Source of the DNA: Sinomicrobium kalidii | Lineage (GTDB): Bacteria > Bacteroidota > Bacteroidia > Flavobacteriales > Flavobacteriaceae | Reading direction: 5' to 3' | Assembly (NCBI RefSeq): GCF_021183825.1 | Contig: NZ_CP089211.1 | Span: 3,826,501 to 3,890,500, forward strand | DNA: 64,000 nt | In this document: piece after piece, positions 51,514-61,094 of the stretch | Numbering within the stretch: the first letter of the stretch is position 1 | Layout: the number at the start of each line of letters is the position of its first letter | Position numbers and translations under genes: made by a program | The notes under the pieces: generated by a model | What the model was told of the DNA's origin: nothing | Databases searched by the model: none | The model's input: the letters and a program-made list of their open reading frames with translations, nothing else

Positions 51514-53907
51514 TCACTCCGTTTTTAATGATTTCACCGGGTTGGCTACTGCCGCTTTTACCGTCTGGAAACTTACGGTTGCCAAAGCAATAAACAGGGC
51601 AATGCCTCCGCCTATGACAAACACCCACCATTTTAGATCTATCCTGTAGGCAAAATTTTCCAGCCATTGCCTCATACCGAACCACACCAGGGGGGAGGCG
51701 ATCAAAAAAGCGATCCCCACCAGCTTGACGAACTCTTTGGACAGCAGGTTCACGATCCCCGGTACCGAGGCCCCGACCACTTTGCGGATGCCTATTTCAC
51801 GCCTTCTTTGCAGTGTACTGTAGGAAGCAAGGCCCAGCAGGCCCAGGCAGGATATCAGGATGGCGAGTACTGCAAAATTCAGGAACAGCTTTCCGAACCG
51901 TTCTTCGCTGCGGTATTGGCGGTCAAAGAATTCGTCCATGAAAAAATAATCGAACGGTTTTTGGGGAAAGAGCTCGTTCCATTTTCCTTTTATGGTTTTA
52001 AGGGTTTGACGGATATTTTCCGAAGGCAGACTGACGGCCATAAAATTGGTTCTTGTGGGTTCAATTCTGAAACTTAAAGGACGGATTTCGTTTTGCAGGG
52101 AGGTAAAATTAAAATCCCGCACAACGCCGATGACCTTTCCTTCCCGTCCCCATTGTTCAAACCGTTTTCCGAGGACATCTTCGGGATTACTGTATCCCAG
52201 TGATTTTACCGCTTTTTCATTCAAGACCATCGCCTGGGTGCTATCTGTTGCAAATTCACGGGAAAACGGACGGCCTGCAATAACCTCGAGGTCGAATTGC
52301 CTGATAAAATCAAAATCAATAAAATAAACACCGAGATTGGATTTTTGGAGGTCTCCGTTCCTGTTTTCCATTTGTGAATAGGCAATATTGTGCTCCCAGC
52401 CCGGAACGGCCGATGTAAAACTGGTAGACGCAATTCCGGGAATGTTTTCCAATGTTTGTTGCAAGGCTTTTTGAGAAGAATTGATCCCTGTGTTCATGTT
52501 CAGGACAAGCATCTGTTCTTTTTTAAAACCGAGGTCCTGCTCCTGCATAAAATTCATCTGGTTGTAGATAATAATGGTGCCTGTGATCAGCCCGATGGAT
52601 ATGACAAACTGGGAGATCACCAATGTCTTTCGCAATAAGATTCCCCCCGATGCACCGGCAAACCGCCCTTTGAGTACCCCGGCCGGTTTATAGGAAGACA
52701 ACACCAGTGCGGGATAAATACCGGCAAAAATACCGATCAGGACCGCAGCGATGAAAAAGGTAACGACAGGGAGGGTTGAAAAGGCAAAATCACTACTTAT
52801 GATTTTTCCCGAAAGCTGATTGAAATAGGGTAATAGCAAAGCGATCAAACCTAAAGTGATCAGGAAAGAAAGCATACTTATAATAAGGGATTCCCCGATA
52901 AATTGTACGATCAATTGTCGTTTTTCGGCCCCGATCACTTTTCTTATTCCCACCTCCTTGGCCCGTTCTACCGACCTTGCCGTGGTGAGGTTGACAAAGT
53001 TTATACAGGCGATCAACAGGATAAAAACAGCGATGACGGCAAATAGATAGACGTTATTGATGTTGCCTTTATCCTCACTTTCCCGATCTGACCACAGGTG
53101 CACTTTTTTCAGGGGTTCCAAAAGCAGGGTAAAATACATCTGGCTTTCCTGCATATTATCTTTTCCGATATTTTTTTCTATAAAACCGGGAAACTTTTTC
53201 TGTAGCAAGGAAGGGTTGGTCCCTTCACGCAGTAAAAGATAAGTAGAAGGCGCAAAATTTCCCCATTGATTATCCACATCCGCTTCGCTGTTGGTTTTTT
53301 GGACGCTGGTCGAGGAAAGAATAACATCTGCCTTGATATGAGAATTTTCCGGGATATCTTCCATGATCCCTGTAACGGTGGCAGGATACCCGTCTTCAAA
53401 AACCTTTAGTGTTTTTCCCATAGGATCTTTCTGCCCGAAGTATTTTTTTGCCGCTGTTTTTGACAAGACTATGCTTAACGGTTCTTTAAGGCAGGTTTTC
53501 TTATTGCCTTGTAACAATTTAAAATCAAAAACTTTAAAAAAAGCAGAGTCGGCAGAGAGTGACCGGTCTTCCATAAAGTTGGTATTTCCGCGGCGCACCA
53601 GCATATCCAGGTTGTAGATCCGGACAGCGTGTTTTATTTCGGGAAACTCCTTTTTCAGGTGGGGGGCAAAAGCCCAGGCTGTTTTAGAAGTATTGGAGGT
53701 TTCTGTCGGGGTCTTAATATCCGTGACTAACCGGTATATACGATCTCCTTCGGAATGAAACCTGTCGTAACTCAGTTCATAGGAAACATACAAAAAGATC
53801 AGGAACCCGGCCGTCATGCCGATAGCAAGTCCGCCGATATTCAGCAGGGAAAAATTGCGGTGTCTCCAAAGGTTTCTGAGTGCTATTTTGAGATAATTCT
53901 TGATCAT
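51514..53907 (-). CDS. MacB/FtsX permease 4 of the six-permease array
   Basis: Permease of 797 residues from the ATG at 53907, eleven bases after the permease 5 stop. A longer frame extends 42 codons further but overlaps the coding end of permease 5 and lacks the array's N-terminus. MIKNYLKIALRNLWRHRNFS gives the canonical start. The FtsX core is LLIACINFVNLTTARSVERA then EVGIRKVIGAEKRQLIVQFI, and the C-terminus is AVANPVKSLKTE. The stop codon is TGA. Confidence 0.9.
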   Translation of the reverse strand: MIKNYLKIALRNLWRHRNFSLLNIGGLAIGMTAGFLIFLYVSYELSYDRFHSEGDRIYRLVTDIKTPTETSNTSKTAWAFAPHLKKEFPEIKHAVRIYNLDMLVRRGNTNFMEDRSLSADSAFFKVFDFKLLQGNKKTCLKEPLSIVLSKTAAKKYFGQKDPMGKTLKVFEDGYPATVTGIMEDIPENSHIKADVILSSTSVQKTNSEADVDNQWGNFAPSTYLLLREGTNPSLLQKKFPGFIEKNIGKDNMQESQMYFTLLLEPLKKVHLWSDRESEDKGNINNVYLFAVIAVFILLIACINFVNLTTARSVERAKEVGIRKVIGAEKRQLIVQFIGESLIISMLSFLITLGLIALLLPYFNQLSGKIISSDFAFSTLPVVTFFIAAVLIGIFAGIYPALVLSSYKPAGVLKGRFAGASGGILLRKTLVISQFVISIGLITGTIIIYNQMNFMQEQDLGFKKEQMLVLNMNTGINSSQKALQQTLENIPGIASTSFTSAVPGWEHNIAYSQMENRNGDLQKSNLGVYFIDFDFIRQFDLEVIAGRPFSREFATDSTQAMVLNEKAVKSLGYSNPEDVLGKRFEQWGREGKVIGVVRDFNFTSLQNEIRPLSFRIEPTRTNFMAVSLPSENIRQTLKTIKGKWNELFPQKPFDYFFMDEFFDRQYRSEERFGKLFLNFAVLAILISCLGLLGLASYSTLQRRREIGIRKVVGASVPGIVNLLSKEFVKLVGIAFLIASPLVWFGMRQWLENFAYRIDLKWWVFVIGGGIALFIALATVSFQTVKAAVANPVKSLKTE

Positions 53908-53918
53908 GGTTTTTCGGT

Positions 53919-56282
53919 TTATTCCGTTTTTAATGATTTTACAGGATTGGCCATTGCCGCTTTTACCGCCTGGAAACTCACCGTACACAGGGCAATACCG
54001 ATAGCTGTCAGTCCTGCTATGGCAAATACCCACCAGGAAATCTCAATTCTGTAGGCATAGCCTGTTAACCAGTGTTGTGTGATCCACCAGGCAATGGGAA
54101 TGGCTATACCAATGGCTATAAAAACCAGTTTTAAAAAGTCTATGGATAATAACTGCACGATCCGTTTTACGCTGGACCCCAGTACTTTTCTTATACTAAT
54201 TTCCTTTTGCCGCTGTTCTGCGGTATATGCTGCCAGGCCGAAAAGTCCGAGGCAGGAAATAACAATGGCCAGTACGGCAAAGACGCGAGATAATTTACCT
54301 ATAAGCATTTCACTCTTGAACTTTGCGTTAAAGTTGTCATCTACAAAACTAAATTCAAAAGGATAGCCGGGGTTGTTGTTCTTCATTACAGATTTTAAAC
54401 CGGAGAGTACATCTTGTGTTGGTATATCTGCAATGGGGCGCACATACATATACGTAGCATCACCTTGTTCCCCGAGAAAAAATATGACGGGGTCACTACT
54501 GCCATACATATCCCCATAGATAAAATCCTTAACCACTCCCAATACCTCGAAGTCCTTTCCGAATAACCGTATGTTTTTTCCAACTGCTGTTTCAGGCCCC
54601 ATGAGTTTTGCCAGTGACTGTGTGATAAGAATCCGGGTGCTATCCGCGGGGGAATCTGGATGGAAATCCTGTCCATCCACTATTTCCATTCCGGCTGTAG
54701 AGATAAATTCTGGACTGATGTACCGGTAAGAGATCAGTATATTGCTACTGTTTTCGTCCATACCCTTCCAGGTGGCTCCGGAACCATTATTACCAATAGA
54801 CAAGGTTTCATAACTGTTCAAGGCTACATTTTCTATCATGCCGGTATTTAGCATATCCTGCTTAATACTTTTAAAATTCTTTTCCATATTACCACGCACG
54901 TTCATGGTGATCAAATGGTCCTTATTATATCCTAACTCCCTTTTTTTTACGTGTTGGACCTGTTGATGTACTATAATTGTACTGATAATGAGTACTATGG
55001 AAATGGTGAACTGCGTAACCACCAGTCCTTTGCGGATAAATGCTGCACTGCCTTGCTTGGATCTTATCCCTTTGAGGACTGCGACCGGTTTAAAAGAAGA
55101 TAAGTACAGTGCGGGATAGCAGCCGGAAAAGAGCCCGCAGAATAAAGTGATGATGATTAAAGCGATGAGGTGTAATGATTTATCCAGGCCTAAAGTGAGT
55201 TGTTTTTCCACCATAAGGTTAAATTGAGGCAGAATTATCAGCATTAAAACAACACTTATTGTCACAGCAAAACCAGCCATGACCAATGCTTCTACAATGA
55301 ACTGTACGATCAATTTTTTCTTTCCGGCTCCCAATGTTTTACGTACGCCTACTTCATTAGCCCGTTTTTCACTTTGCGCGGTGGCCAGATTCATAAAATT
55401 GATACAGGCAATAAGTAAAATAATACATGCGATAACAGTAAACAAACGAACATATATTATACGTCCGCCCGTTTGTTTGCCATTTTCAAAATGACCCCGA
55501 AGACGCCAGTCTTTCATGGCAAATAAAAATGCCTTCGTATTGTTATCATCACTTGTTTTTTCTTGTATAAAACTCTCGAGTTTTTTATTGATAGCGGTGA
55601 CGTCAGCTCCTTCGGCCAATTCTATATAAGTGTCCATCGAATTACTTCCCCAATGATGCATCCACTCTTTGTGTTTGGCAAATGGTTCATAGGCTGCGAG
55701 CCATTCAAAACTCAGTGTTACATTGGGTGGCAGATCCTTTACTACCCCTGTTACCACAAATTCTTGTGTATCATCCAGTTTTAATGTTTTTCCGACCACA
55801 TTACTGTTATCTCCAAAAAACTGCTTTGCCATCTTATGGGTGATCACTATACTGTTAACATCCTTTAACGGGGAAATAGCATTTCCCTGTAAAAAGTGTA
55901 AACTGAAAATGGAGATAAAATCAGGATCTATATATAGCCCTTTTTCATAAATAGCTTTATCGCCGAGGCTGAATAATTTTTCTCTTCGCACTACCCTTGA
56001 AATATGCTTTACTCCGGGGACTTCTTCTTTAAAAGCAGGAGCCAGCAATCCGGGTGTTGAATTAAAGGTACGCCATGCTCCATCGTATTTTTGGTTGGTT
56101 GGAATATAATATATGTGGTCTTTGTTGGGATATACCGAATCAAAACTCACTTCGTCCTCTACCCACAGAAAAATAAGCCCGGCACAGGCAATACCGATGG
56201 CTAATCCAAATATATTGAGGAAGCTATAGGTCTTGTTTGCCCATAAGTTCCTCCACGCTATTTTAAAATAATTCCGGATCAT
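53919..56282 (-). CDS. MacB/FtsX permease 5 of the six-permease array
   Basis: Permease of 787 residues, the shortest of the six. The start MIRNYFKIAWRNLWANKTYS follows the permease 6 stop by twelve bases. The FtsX core is LLIACINFMNLATAQSEKRA then EVGVRKTLGAGKKKLIVQFI, and the end is AMANPVKSLKTE. The extracytoplasmic domain begins DEVSFDSVYPNKDHIYYIPT, unlike the SYDRF pattern of permeases 1 and 4, so the permeases probably bind different cargo or partners. Confidence 0.9.
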   Translation of the reverse strand: MIRNYFKIAWRNLWANKTYSFLNIFGLAIGIACAGLIFLWVEDEVSFDSVYPNKDHIYYIPTNQKYDGAWRTFNSTPGLLAPAFKEEVPGVKHISRVVRREKLFSLGDKAIYEKGLYIDPDFISIFSLHFLQGNAISPLKDVNSIVITHKMAKQFFGDNSNVVGKTLKLDDTQEFVVTGVVKDLPPNVTLSFEWLAAYEPFAKHKEWMHHWGSNSMDTYIELAEGADVTAINKKLESFIQEKTSDDNNTKAFLFAMKDWRLRGHFENGKQTGGRIIYVRLFTVIACIILLIACINFMNLATAQSEKRANEVGVRKTLGAGKKKLIVQFIVEALVMAGFAVTISVVLMLIILPQFNLMVEKQLTLGLDKSLHLIALIIITLFCGLFSGCYPALYLSSFKPVAVLKGIRSKQGSAAFIRKGLVVTQFTISIVLIISTIIVHQQVQHVKKRELGYNKDHLITMNVRGNMEKNFKSIKQDMLNTGMIENVALNSYETLSIGNNGSGATWKGMDENSSNILISYRYISPEFISTAGMEIVDGQDFHPDSPADSTRILITQSLAKLMGPETAVGKNIRLFGKDFEVLGVVKDFIYGDMYGSSDPVIFFLGEQGDATYMYVRPIADIPTQDVLSGLKSVMKNNNPGYPFEFSFVDDNFNAKFKSEMLIGKLSRVFAVLAIVISCLGLFGLAAYTAEQRQKEISIRKVLGSSVKRIVQLLSIDFLKLVFIAIGIAIPIAWWITQHWLTGYAYRIEISWWVFAIAGLTAIGIALCTVSFQAVKAAMANPVKSLKTE

Positions 56283-56294
56283 GTTTTTTTTGAT

Positions 56295-58724
56295 TTATTC
56301 CGTTCGCAGGCTTTTTACAGGATTGGCAATCGCAGCTTTTATAGTCTGAATGCTTACGGTAAGCAGGGTGATCGCTAAGGAAACCCCTCCGGCAAGGAGA
56401 AATACCCACCAGCTTATGGATATCCGGTAAGTAAAGTCCTGAAGCCAGTTTTGCATAAAATAATACGCTAAAGGAACTGCAACGAGCAGGGCAATAATGA
56501 TTAGTATCACAAAGTCCCTGACCAGTAGTTTTACCAGGCTGCCGATTTTGGCTCCGAGGACTTTCCGTATTCCAATTTCTTTTTTCTTGTTTTCCGCAAT
56601 AAAAGAGACAAGCCCGAATAGTCCGAGACAACTGATAAGTATAGCCAGAAAGCTAAGTGTAATTGAAATATTGGCAAGGCGTTTTTCTTCTGTATACAAT
56701 TTTTCGACTTCCCTGTCCACAAACGTATATTCAAAAGGGGTATTGGTAATGATTGATTCCCAGCTTTGTTTCAACCCTTTAAGTAAACTCTGATAATCTG
56801 TGGTCTTTGCCCGGATAATAAGCCAGGATGGAGTAGTGTCATTATAAAGTAAAATGGGTTTTATAACCTCTTTAAGCGAAGCAAAATGATAATCCTGGGA
56901 GACTCCTACAATCTCCAATTCATCAGATTCACCTTCGTATGTATTCATGAGTTTTGACCCTATGGCATTATCCAGAGGAATAGAAAAGACATCAAGGGTG
57001 GCTTTATTAACCACTACCTGTGAACTGTCATTGGGACGCAGTTCCCGCCCGGCAAGTAGGGAGGTGCCTACAGTCTTAAAATAATTATTGCTGATACCGT
57101 TGTATATCACTGAAATCAGGTTGGTAGGATCTTTTCCGGGTAGGTGCATGCTTAAGTCTGATTTATTAAACTCAGAAGGGTAACGATTACACCCGGCCAC
57201 CTGTGAAACACCGGAAACTATTGCCATTTCTCTCTTTAAAGCGTCAAATTTTTTGCTGGCATCTTCGGTCCCCAGGCGAACGGCAATAAGATTCTTTTTA
57301 TCAAACCCCATATCTTTATCCTGGGTATATTTAAGTTGTTGGGTGATAATGATCACCGAAATGATCAAGACAATAGAAACCACAAACTGAAACACAACGA
57401 GCCCCTTGCGAAAGTTCCCGCTACCTGCTTGCTGATGGACTGAACCTTTTAGTACCCTGGCCGGTTTAACAGAAGATAATACCCATGCGGGATATATACC
57501 GGCAACTAAACCGGTGAAAATTCCCAGGCTTAATAGAAGAAGTAAAACCTTCCAATCCAGCAGCGCCAGAAAACTCATATTTCCTTGTGTAAGTATATTT
57601 ATAAATGGTTGTATCAATGCCGTTAACGGAAGGCTGATCAGTGAAGCCAGCAGAGACAGGATGACGGATTCTCCGATAAATTGACGGATTAAAACGCTTT
57701 TATCAGCTCCTATTGCTTTGCGGACTCCAATTTCCGAGGCACGTTTGCTTGCCCGTGCTGTACTTAAGTTAATAAAATTGATACATGCTACCAATTGGAT
57801 AAATAATGCCAGAACAACCAGGATATAAAGTTGTTTTATACTGGATACCTTATCAATCTGCATGGTGATTCCATAGGAATAAAGATGGATGTCAGTAACT
57901 TTTTGGAGAAAAAGTTTTTTGTCAAAACCGGCCTGGGCAAGGTCCTTGGCTCCGTGTTTTTTTAAAAAGCCGGGTAGTTTTTTCTGTAAGCGACCAGCAT
58001 CTGATCCCGGAGCGAGCTTTATATAGGTATGTGTGAAATTTTGGGTAGCAAAATTCTGAATGCTTCTTACAAATTCTCCCTGCCCGGGAGTATTCATAGT
58101 CAAAAAATAATTGGGATTTAAATGTGATTTCCCAAAGGTGTCATCAAAAACACCTGTAACGGTCAGGGTAAGCTCGTCTTCACCGCTTCCGCGTATCAGT
58201 GTTTTATTCAGTGCTGTTTGGTTGCCGAACAATTTTTTTTTCAATGTTGAAGAAAGCACTATGGTATTAGGAGCATTTAAGGCATTTTCAGGAGTTCCTT
58301 CAATAAAACGATAGGTGAAGACATTAAAAACAGTAGAATCAGCAAGATAACCACGTGGTTCGTAATAACTCTGATCGCTATTGGGTTTGTGTATCACTTT
58401 GCCTATATCCGAACCGTAATAAACTATACGACAGGCCTCAGTGACTTCAGGGAAATCTTCTTTGAGTGCAAAGGCTATAGGTGGGCCGGCAGTGGCAAAA
58501 TTAGAGTTTACACTATTGTTACCTCTGCTTTTATTTTCCGTTCTGACCCGATAAAGCGATTCCGCATCCTTATGATGCGTGTCATAACCGAATTGTGCTA
58601 TAGTATAAACCAGGATACTGAGACAGCAAACAGTACCCACAGTTAGCCCCAGCAGGTTGATAAATGTTTGTAACTTGTTTTTTTGGAGGCTCCTCCACGC
58701 TATTTTAAAGTAATTCCGGATCAT
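56295..58724 (-). CDS. MacB/FtsX permease 6 of the six-permease array
   Basis: Permease of 809 residues and the first of the array in transcription order, 26 bases after the proximal ATPase. The FtsX core is QLVACINFINLSTARASKRA then EIGVRKAIGADKSVLIRQFI, and the end is AIANPVKSLRTE. The opening MIRNYFKIAWRSLQKNKLQT keeps the array pattern, with SLQ in place of NLW. Substrate unknown. Confidence 0.9.
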   Translation of the reverse strand: MIRNYFKIAWRSLQKNKLQTFINLLGLTVGTVCCLSILVYTIAQFGYDTHHKDAESLYRVRTENKSRGNNSVNSNFATAGPPIAFALKEDFPEVTEACRIVYYGSDIGKVIHKPNSDQSYYEPRGYLADSTVFNVFTYRFIEGTPENALNAPNTIVLSSTLKKKLFGNQTALNKTLIRGSGEDELTLTVTGVFDDTFGKSHLNPNYFLTMNTPGQGEFVRSIQNFATQNFTHTYIKLAPGSDAGRLQKKLPGFLKKHGAKDLAQAGFDKKLFLQKVTDIHLYSYGITMQIDKVSSIKQLYILVVLALFIQLVACINFINLSTARASKRASEIGVRKAIGADKSVLIRQFIGESVILSLLASLISLPLTALIQPFINILTQGNMSFLALLDWKVLLLLLSLGIFTGLVAGIYPAWVLSSVKPARVLKGSVHQQAGSGNFRKGLVVFQFVVSIVLIISVIIITQQLKYTQDKDMGFDKKNLIAVRLGTEDASKKFDALKREMAIVSGVSQVAGCNRYPSEFNKSDLSMHLPGKDPTNLISVIYNGISNNYFKTVGTSLLAGRELRPNDSSQVVVNKATLDVFSIPLDNAIGSKLMNTYEGESDELEIVGVSQDYHFASLKEVIKPILLYNDTTPSWLIIRAKTTDYQSLLKGLKQSWESIITNTPFEYTFVDREVEKLYTEEKRLANISITLSFLAILISCLGLFGLVSFIAENKKKEIGIRKVLGAKIGSLVKLLVRDFVILIIIALLVAVPLAYYFMQNWLQDFTYRISISWWVFLLAGGVSLAITLLTVSIQTIKAAIANPVKSLRTE

Positions 58725-58750
58725 AACTGTTTTTGATTGATGGTTTTAGG

Positions 58751-59428
58751 TTAAACCAAAACATTCTCCGTCACCTTCTGCCCGTCCAGCATCCTTATAA
58801 TGCGGTGGCTGAACTTGGCATCGTGCTCACTGTGGGTCACCATTACAATGGTGGTTCCCTGCTGATTGAGCTCGGTAAGCAGGTCCATTACCTCGTTACC
58901 GTTGCTGCTGTCCAGGTTTCCCGTAGGTTCATCGGCAAGGATGAGTTTGGGGTTGTTCACCACGGCACGGGCTACGGCCACCCGTTGTTGTTGTCCTCCG
59001 GACAGTTGTTGCGGAAAGTGGTTCCTCCGGTGCATGATCTGCATTTTTTCCAGCACTTCGTGTACCCGTTTTTTCCGGTCAGCAGTTTTTACGCCCGTAT
59101 AAATAAGGGGCAGTTCCACATTTTCGAATACGGTGAGCTCGTCAATGAGGTTAAAGCTCTGGAATACGAAGCCGATATTGTGCTTGCGCAGGTTGGCCCT
59201 TTTCCGCTCATTGAAACCCGATACTTCAATGCCGTTAAAGACAAAGCTGCCCCCGTCGGGGTCGTCCAGCAATCCCAGGATATTGAGCAGCGTGGATTTT
59301 CCGCAGCCCGAAGGCCCCATGACCGCTACAAATTCGCCCTCCTTCACTTCAAAGGAGAGTTTGTTGAGGGCAATGGTCTGCACTTCCTCCGTGCGGTAAA
59401 ACTTTTCTAAGTCGGTGATCTTTATCAT
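58751..59428 (-). CDS. MacB-type ABC transporter ATPase, proximal copy
   Basis: ABC ATPase of 225 residues. Walker A is GPSGCGKS (38-45), the signature LSGGQQQ (142-148) with a canonical RVAVARAV helix, and Walker B LILADE (162-167). It belongs to the LolD/MacB class and precedes permease 6 by 26 bases. It differs from the distal copy in the signature-adjacent residue and in its Walker A Cys. The gap to HlyD upstream holds a C-rich repeat. Confidence 0.94.
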   Translation of the reverse strand: MIKITDLEKFYRTEEVQTIALNKLSFEVKEGEFVAVMGPSGCGKSTLLNILGLLDDPDGGSFVFNGIEVSGFNERKRANLRKHNIGFVFQSFNLIDELTVFENVELPLIYTGVKTADRKKRVHEVLEKMQIMHRRNHFPQQLSGGQQQRVAVARAVVNNPKLILADEPTGNLDSSNGNEVMDLLTELNQQGTTIVMVTHSEHDAKFSHRIIRMLDGQKVTENVLV

Positions 59429-59478
59429 TGATGTTGTATTTGTTTTTTTCTTTTTTTGTGGATGTTTTGTCCTGGGTT

Positions 59479-59510
59479 ACCCCCCCCTGTGTGTCCCCTC
59501 AAGGGGAGAA
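59479..59510. repeat. C-rich palindromic repeat, copy 4 (degenerate)
   Basis: A C-run followed by CCCCTCAAGGGG, related to copies at 30887, 32399 and 43272, between the HlyD gene and the proximal ATPase. The outer arm is shortened. Confidence 0.5.
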
Positions 59511-59548
59511 TTATTTTTCTTTAAAGAGCGTTAAGGCTCCCCTCTAAT

Positions 59549-60799
59549 TTAATTAAAAACAAGTTCCTGTATATCCCCAAAGTTATCATAACCTGATGTA
59601 ATGACTTTATCACCGGGCTGCAAGCCTTCCAGTACTTCGTAATATTCCGTGTTCTGACTGCCCAGCCTGATGTTTTGCCTGTAGGCGCTGTTGCCGTCTT
59701 CACTTACCTTAAATACCCAGTTGCCCCCGGTTTTCTGGAAAAAACCACCCTTGGAAAGCAGGAGGGCCTCTTTTTCCTGGCTCAGGGCCAGCCGTATCTG
59801 TAATGTTTGTCCGCGGCGTATTCCTTCGGGGACATCTTCGTCAAAGACCATATCTACCTGAAAGCGGCCGTTGGTGACTTGCGTATATACTTTTTTGATG
59901 GCCAGAGTATAGGTTTTGTTATCAAAAGTAAAGGAACCGTACTGACCGCTGTAAATCCGTGAGATGTAATGTTCGTCAATGTCAACCCTCACTTTATACC
60001 CGCTCAGCACATCAATTTGCCCCAGGCGCTCTCCCTTGGTCTTGGATTGTCCTATTTCTGCGTCGAGCGATGTCAGTTGTCCGTCCACAGGAGCCCGGAC
60101 CACGAGGTCACCCACTTTTTTTCGCATGAGTTTCAGGGCGTTCCTGGTACGGTTGTATGAACTTTCGGCCTGGCTTAATTCCTGTTCAGAAGCAAGAGAG
60201 TCCTGTTTTACCACTTCTTTGGCCAGTTTCATCCGTTCTTTCTGGTAATTGTAGTTGTTTTCAGATTCCATCAGGTCCTGCCGGCCTATAGCATCCTTTT
60301 CGTATAGCCTTTTGTTCAGTTCATATACCCGTTTGGCTTCCGCAAGGCTGTTTTCCACGTCGGTGAGCTGGTTGAGACGGTTTATGGTGTTCTGCCGGGC
60401 TGCATTTTGCTGAATCTGCATTTGGGTAAGCAGGTTGTATACGGCGGTTTCCTGGTTGACGAGACTCAGTTCCAGGTCGGTATTGGACAAGCGGAGAATG
60501 GGTTCACCCTTTTTCATCATGGTGCCGTCTTCCACAAATTTTTCTTCCACCCGGCCGCCTTCCACGGCATCGAGATAAATCGTGGTAATGGGAAGTACCA
60601 CGCCGTTAACGGGAATGTTTTCCTGGAAAATCCCCTGTTTTACCTCGCTGATGGTAATGCGTTCGGTTTTTACATTCAGTTTTGAACCACCGGCGGAGGA
60701 AATGACGATAAAGATAATAAGTGCCAAAAGCAAAAGGCCGCCTGCAAACATGGCAATACGTGCGGGGGTAAACCTTTTCTTTTTTATAGGAATGTCCAT
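59549..60799 (-). CDS. HlyD/RND-type periplasmic adaptor
   Basis: Membrane-fusion protein of 416 residues from the ATG at 60799; a TTG nine bases earlier is not preferred. An N-terminal membrane anchor (about 12-33, MFAGGLLLLALIIFIVISS) is followed by a barrel-sandwich start. A long coiled-coil region covers about 105-215 (ENSLAEAKRVYELNKRLYEK), and a beta-barrel domain follows. It bridges an inner-membrane permease and the TolC channel. As the first gene of the minus-strand operon, it sits next to the divergent sigma-54 regulator, with a sigma-54-like promoter just upstream. Confidence 0.9.
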   Translation of the reverse strand: MDIPIKKKRFTPARIAMFAGGLLLLALIIFIVISSAGGSKLNVKTERITISEVKQGIFQENIPVNGVVLPITTIYLDAVEGGRVEEKFVEDGTMMKKGEPILRLSNTDLELSLVNQETAVYNLLTQMQIQQNAARQNTINRLNQLTDVENSLAEAKRVYELNKRLYEKDAIGRQDLMESENNYNYQKERMKLAKEVVKQDSLASEQELSQAESSYNRTRNALKLMRKKVGDLVVRAPVDGQLTSLDAEIGQSKTKGERLGQIDVLSGYKVRVDIDEHYISRIYSGQYGSFTFDNKTYTLAIKKVYTQVTNGRFQVDMVFDEDVPEGIRRGQTLQIRLALSQEKEALLLSKGGFFQKTGGNWVFKVSEDGNSAYRQNIRLGSQNTEYYEVLEGLQPGDKVITSGYDNFGDIQELVFN

Positions 60800-60824
60800 A
60801 AAGTACAATTTACTTTGTTTATAT

Positions 60825-60840
60825 GTTATTATCGTGCCAA
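60825..60840 (-). promoter_or_regulatory. Sigma-54-like promoter of the export operon
   Basis: The minus strand reads TTGGCACG (60840-60833), a perfect -24 element. The -12 position at the correct 10-base spacing reads AC instead of GC (60826-60825), a weak match. It lies 26 bases before the HlyD ATG and is beside a sigma-54 activator gene, so it is plausible but imperfect. Confidence 0.45.
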
Positions 60841-60904
60841 AAAAATAAGGTGCTGTTTATTAGTCTTTTGTGATTTTTCGGGTTTACGGAGGTGTTCGGT
60901 TTCG

Positions 60905-60935
60905 ATACACTTTGTGTCCGCTGGCAATACACTTT
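60905..60935. promoter_or_regulatory. Candidate activator-binding direct repeat
   Basis: ATACACTTT occurs at 60905-60913 and 60927-60935, 22 bases apart (two helical turns). The first copy is part of ACACTTTGTGT (60907-60917), a perfect inverted repeat. They lie 65-95 bases upstream of the -24-like element, the usual place for an enhancer-binding activator. Confidence 0.4.
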
Positions 60936-61045
60936 TGACATTCCGGAAATTAGCGCTTCCCGTTTTTTTCATAAAGAGGATAAAGTTGTAATATTGTAGG
61001 TGTTGAGAGTTGCCGGTTGCCGGTTGCGAGTTTGCCAGTTAAATT

Positions 61046-61084
61046 GAAACCGGTAACTGGTAACCCGAAACCGGTAACTGGTAA
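61046..61084. repeat. Tandem repeat in the regulator leader
   Basis: GAAACCGGTAACTGGTAA occurs at 61046-61063 and 61067-61084 (21-base period), ending ten bases before the ATG at 61095. The region upstream (61011-61040) carries partly complementary copies, so an mRNA hairpin is possible. Confidence 0.5.
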
Positions 61085-61094
61085 GCTTGTAATC

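Larger units (their letters stand above)
60800..61094. other. Shared regulatory region between the export operon and its regulator
   Basis: The 295 bases hold no credible gene. They include the -24-like element, the 22-bp-spaced direct repeat, and a tandem repeat just before the regulator ATG. These are listed separately. Confidence 0.5.

Noticed and set aside
53908..54033. 42-codon N-terminal extension of permease 4
   Set aside because: It overlaps the coding end of permease 5 in another frame and lacks the shared N-terminus of the array. The ATG at 53907 is the start.
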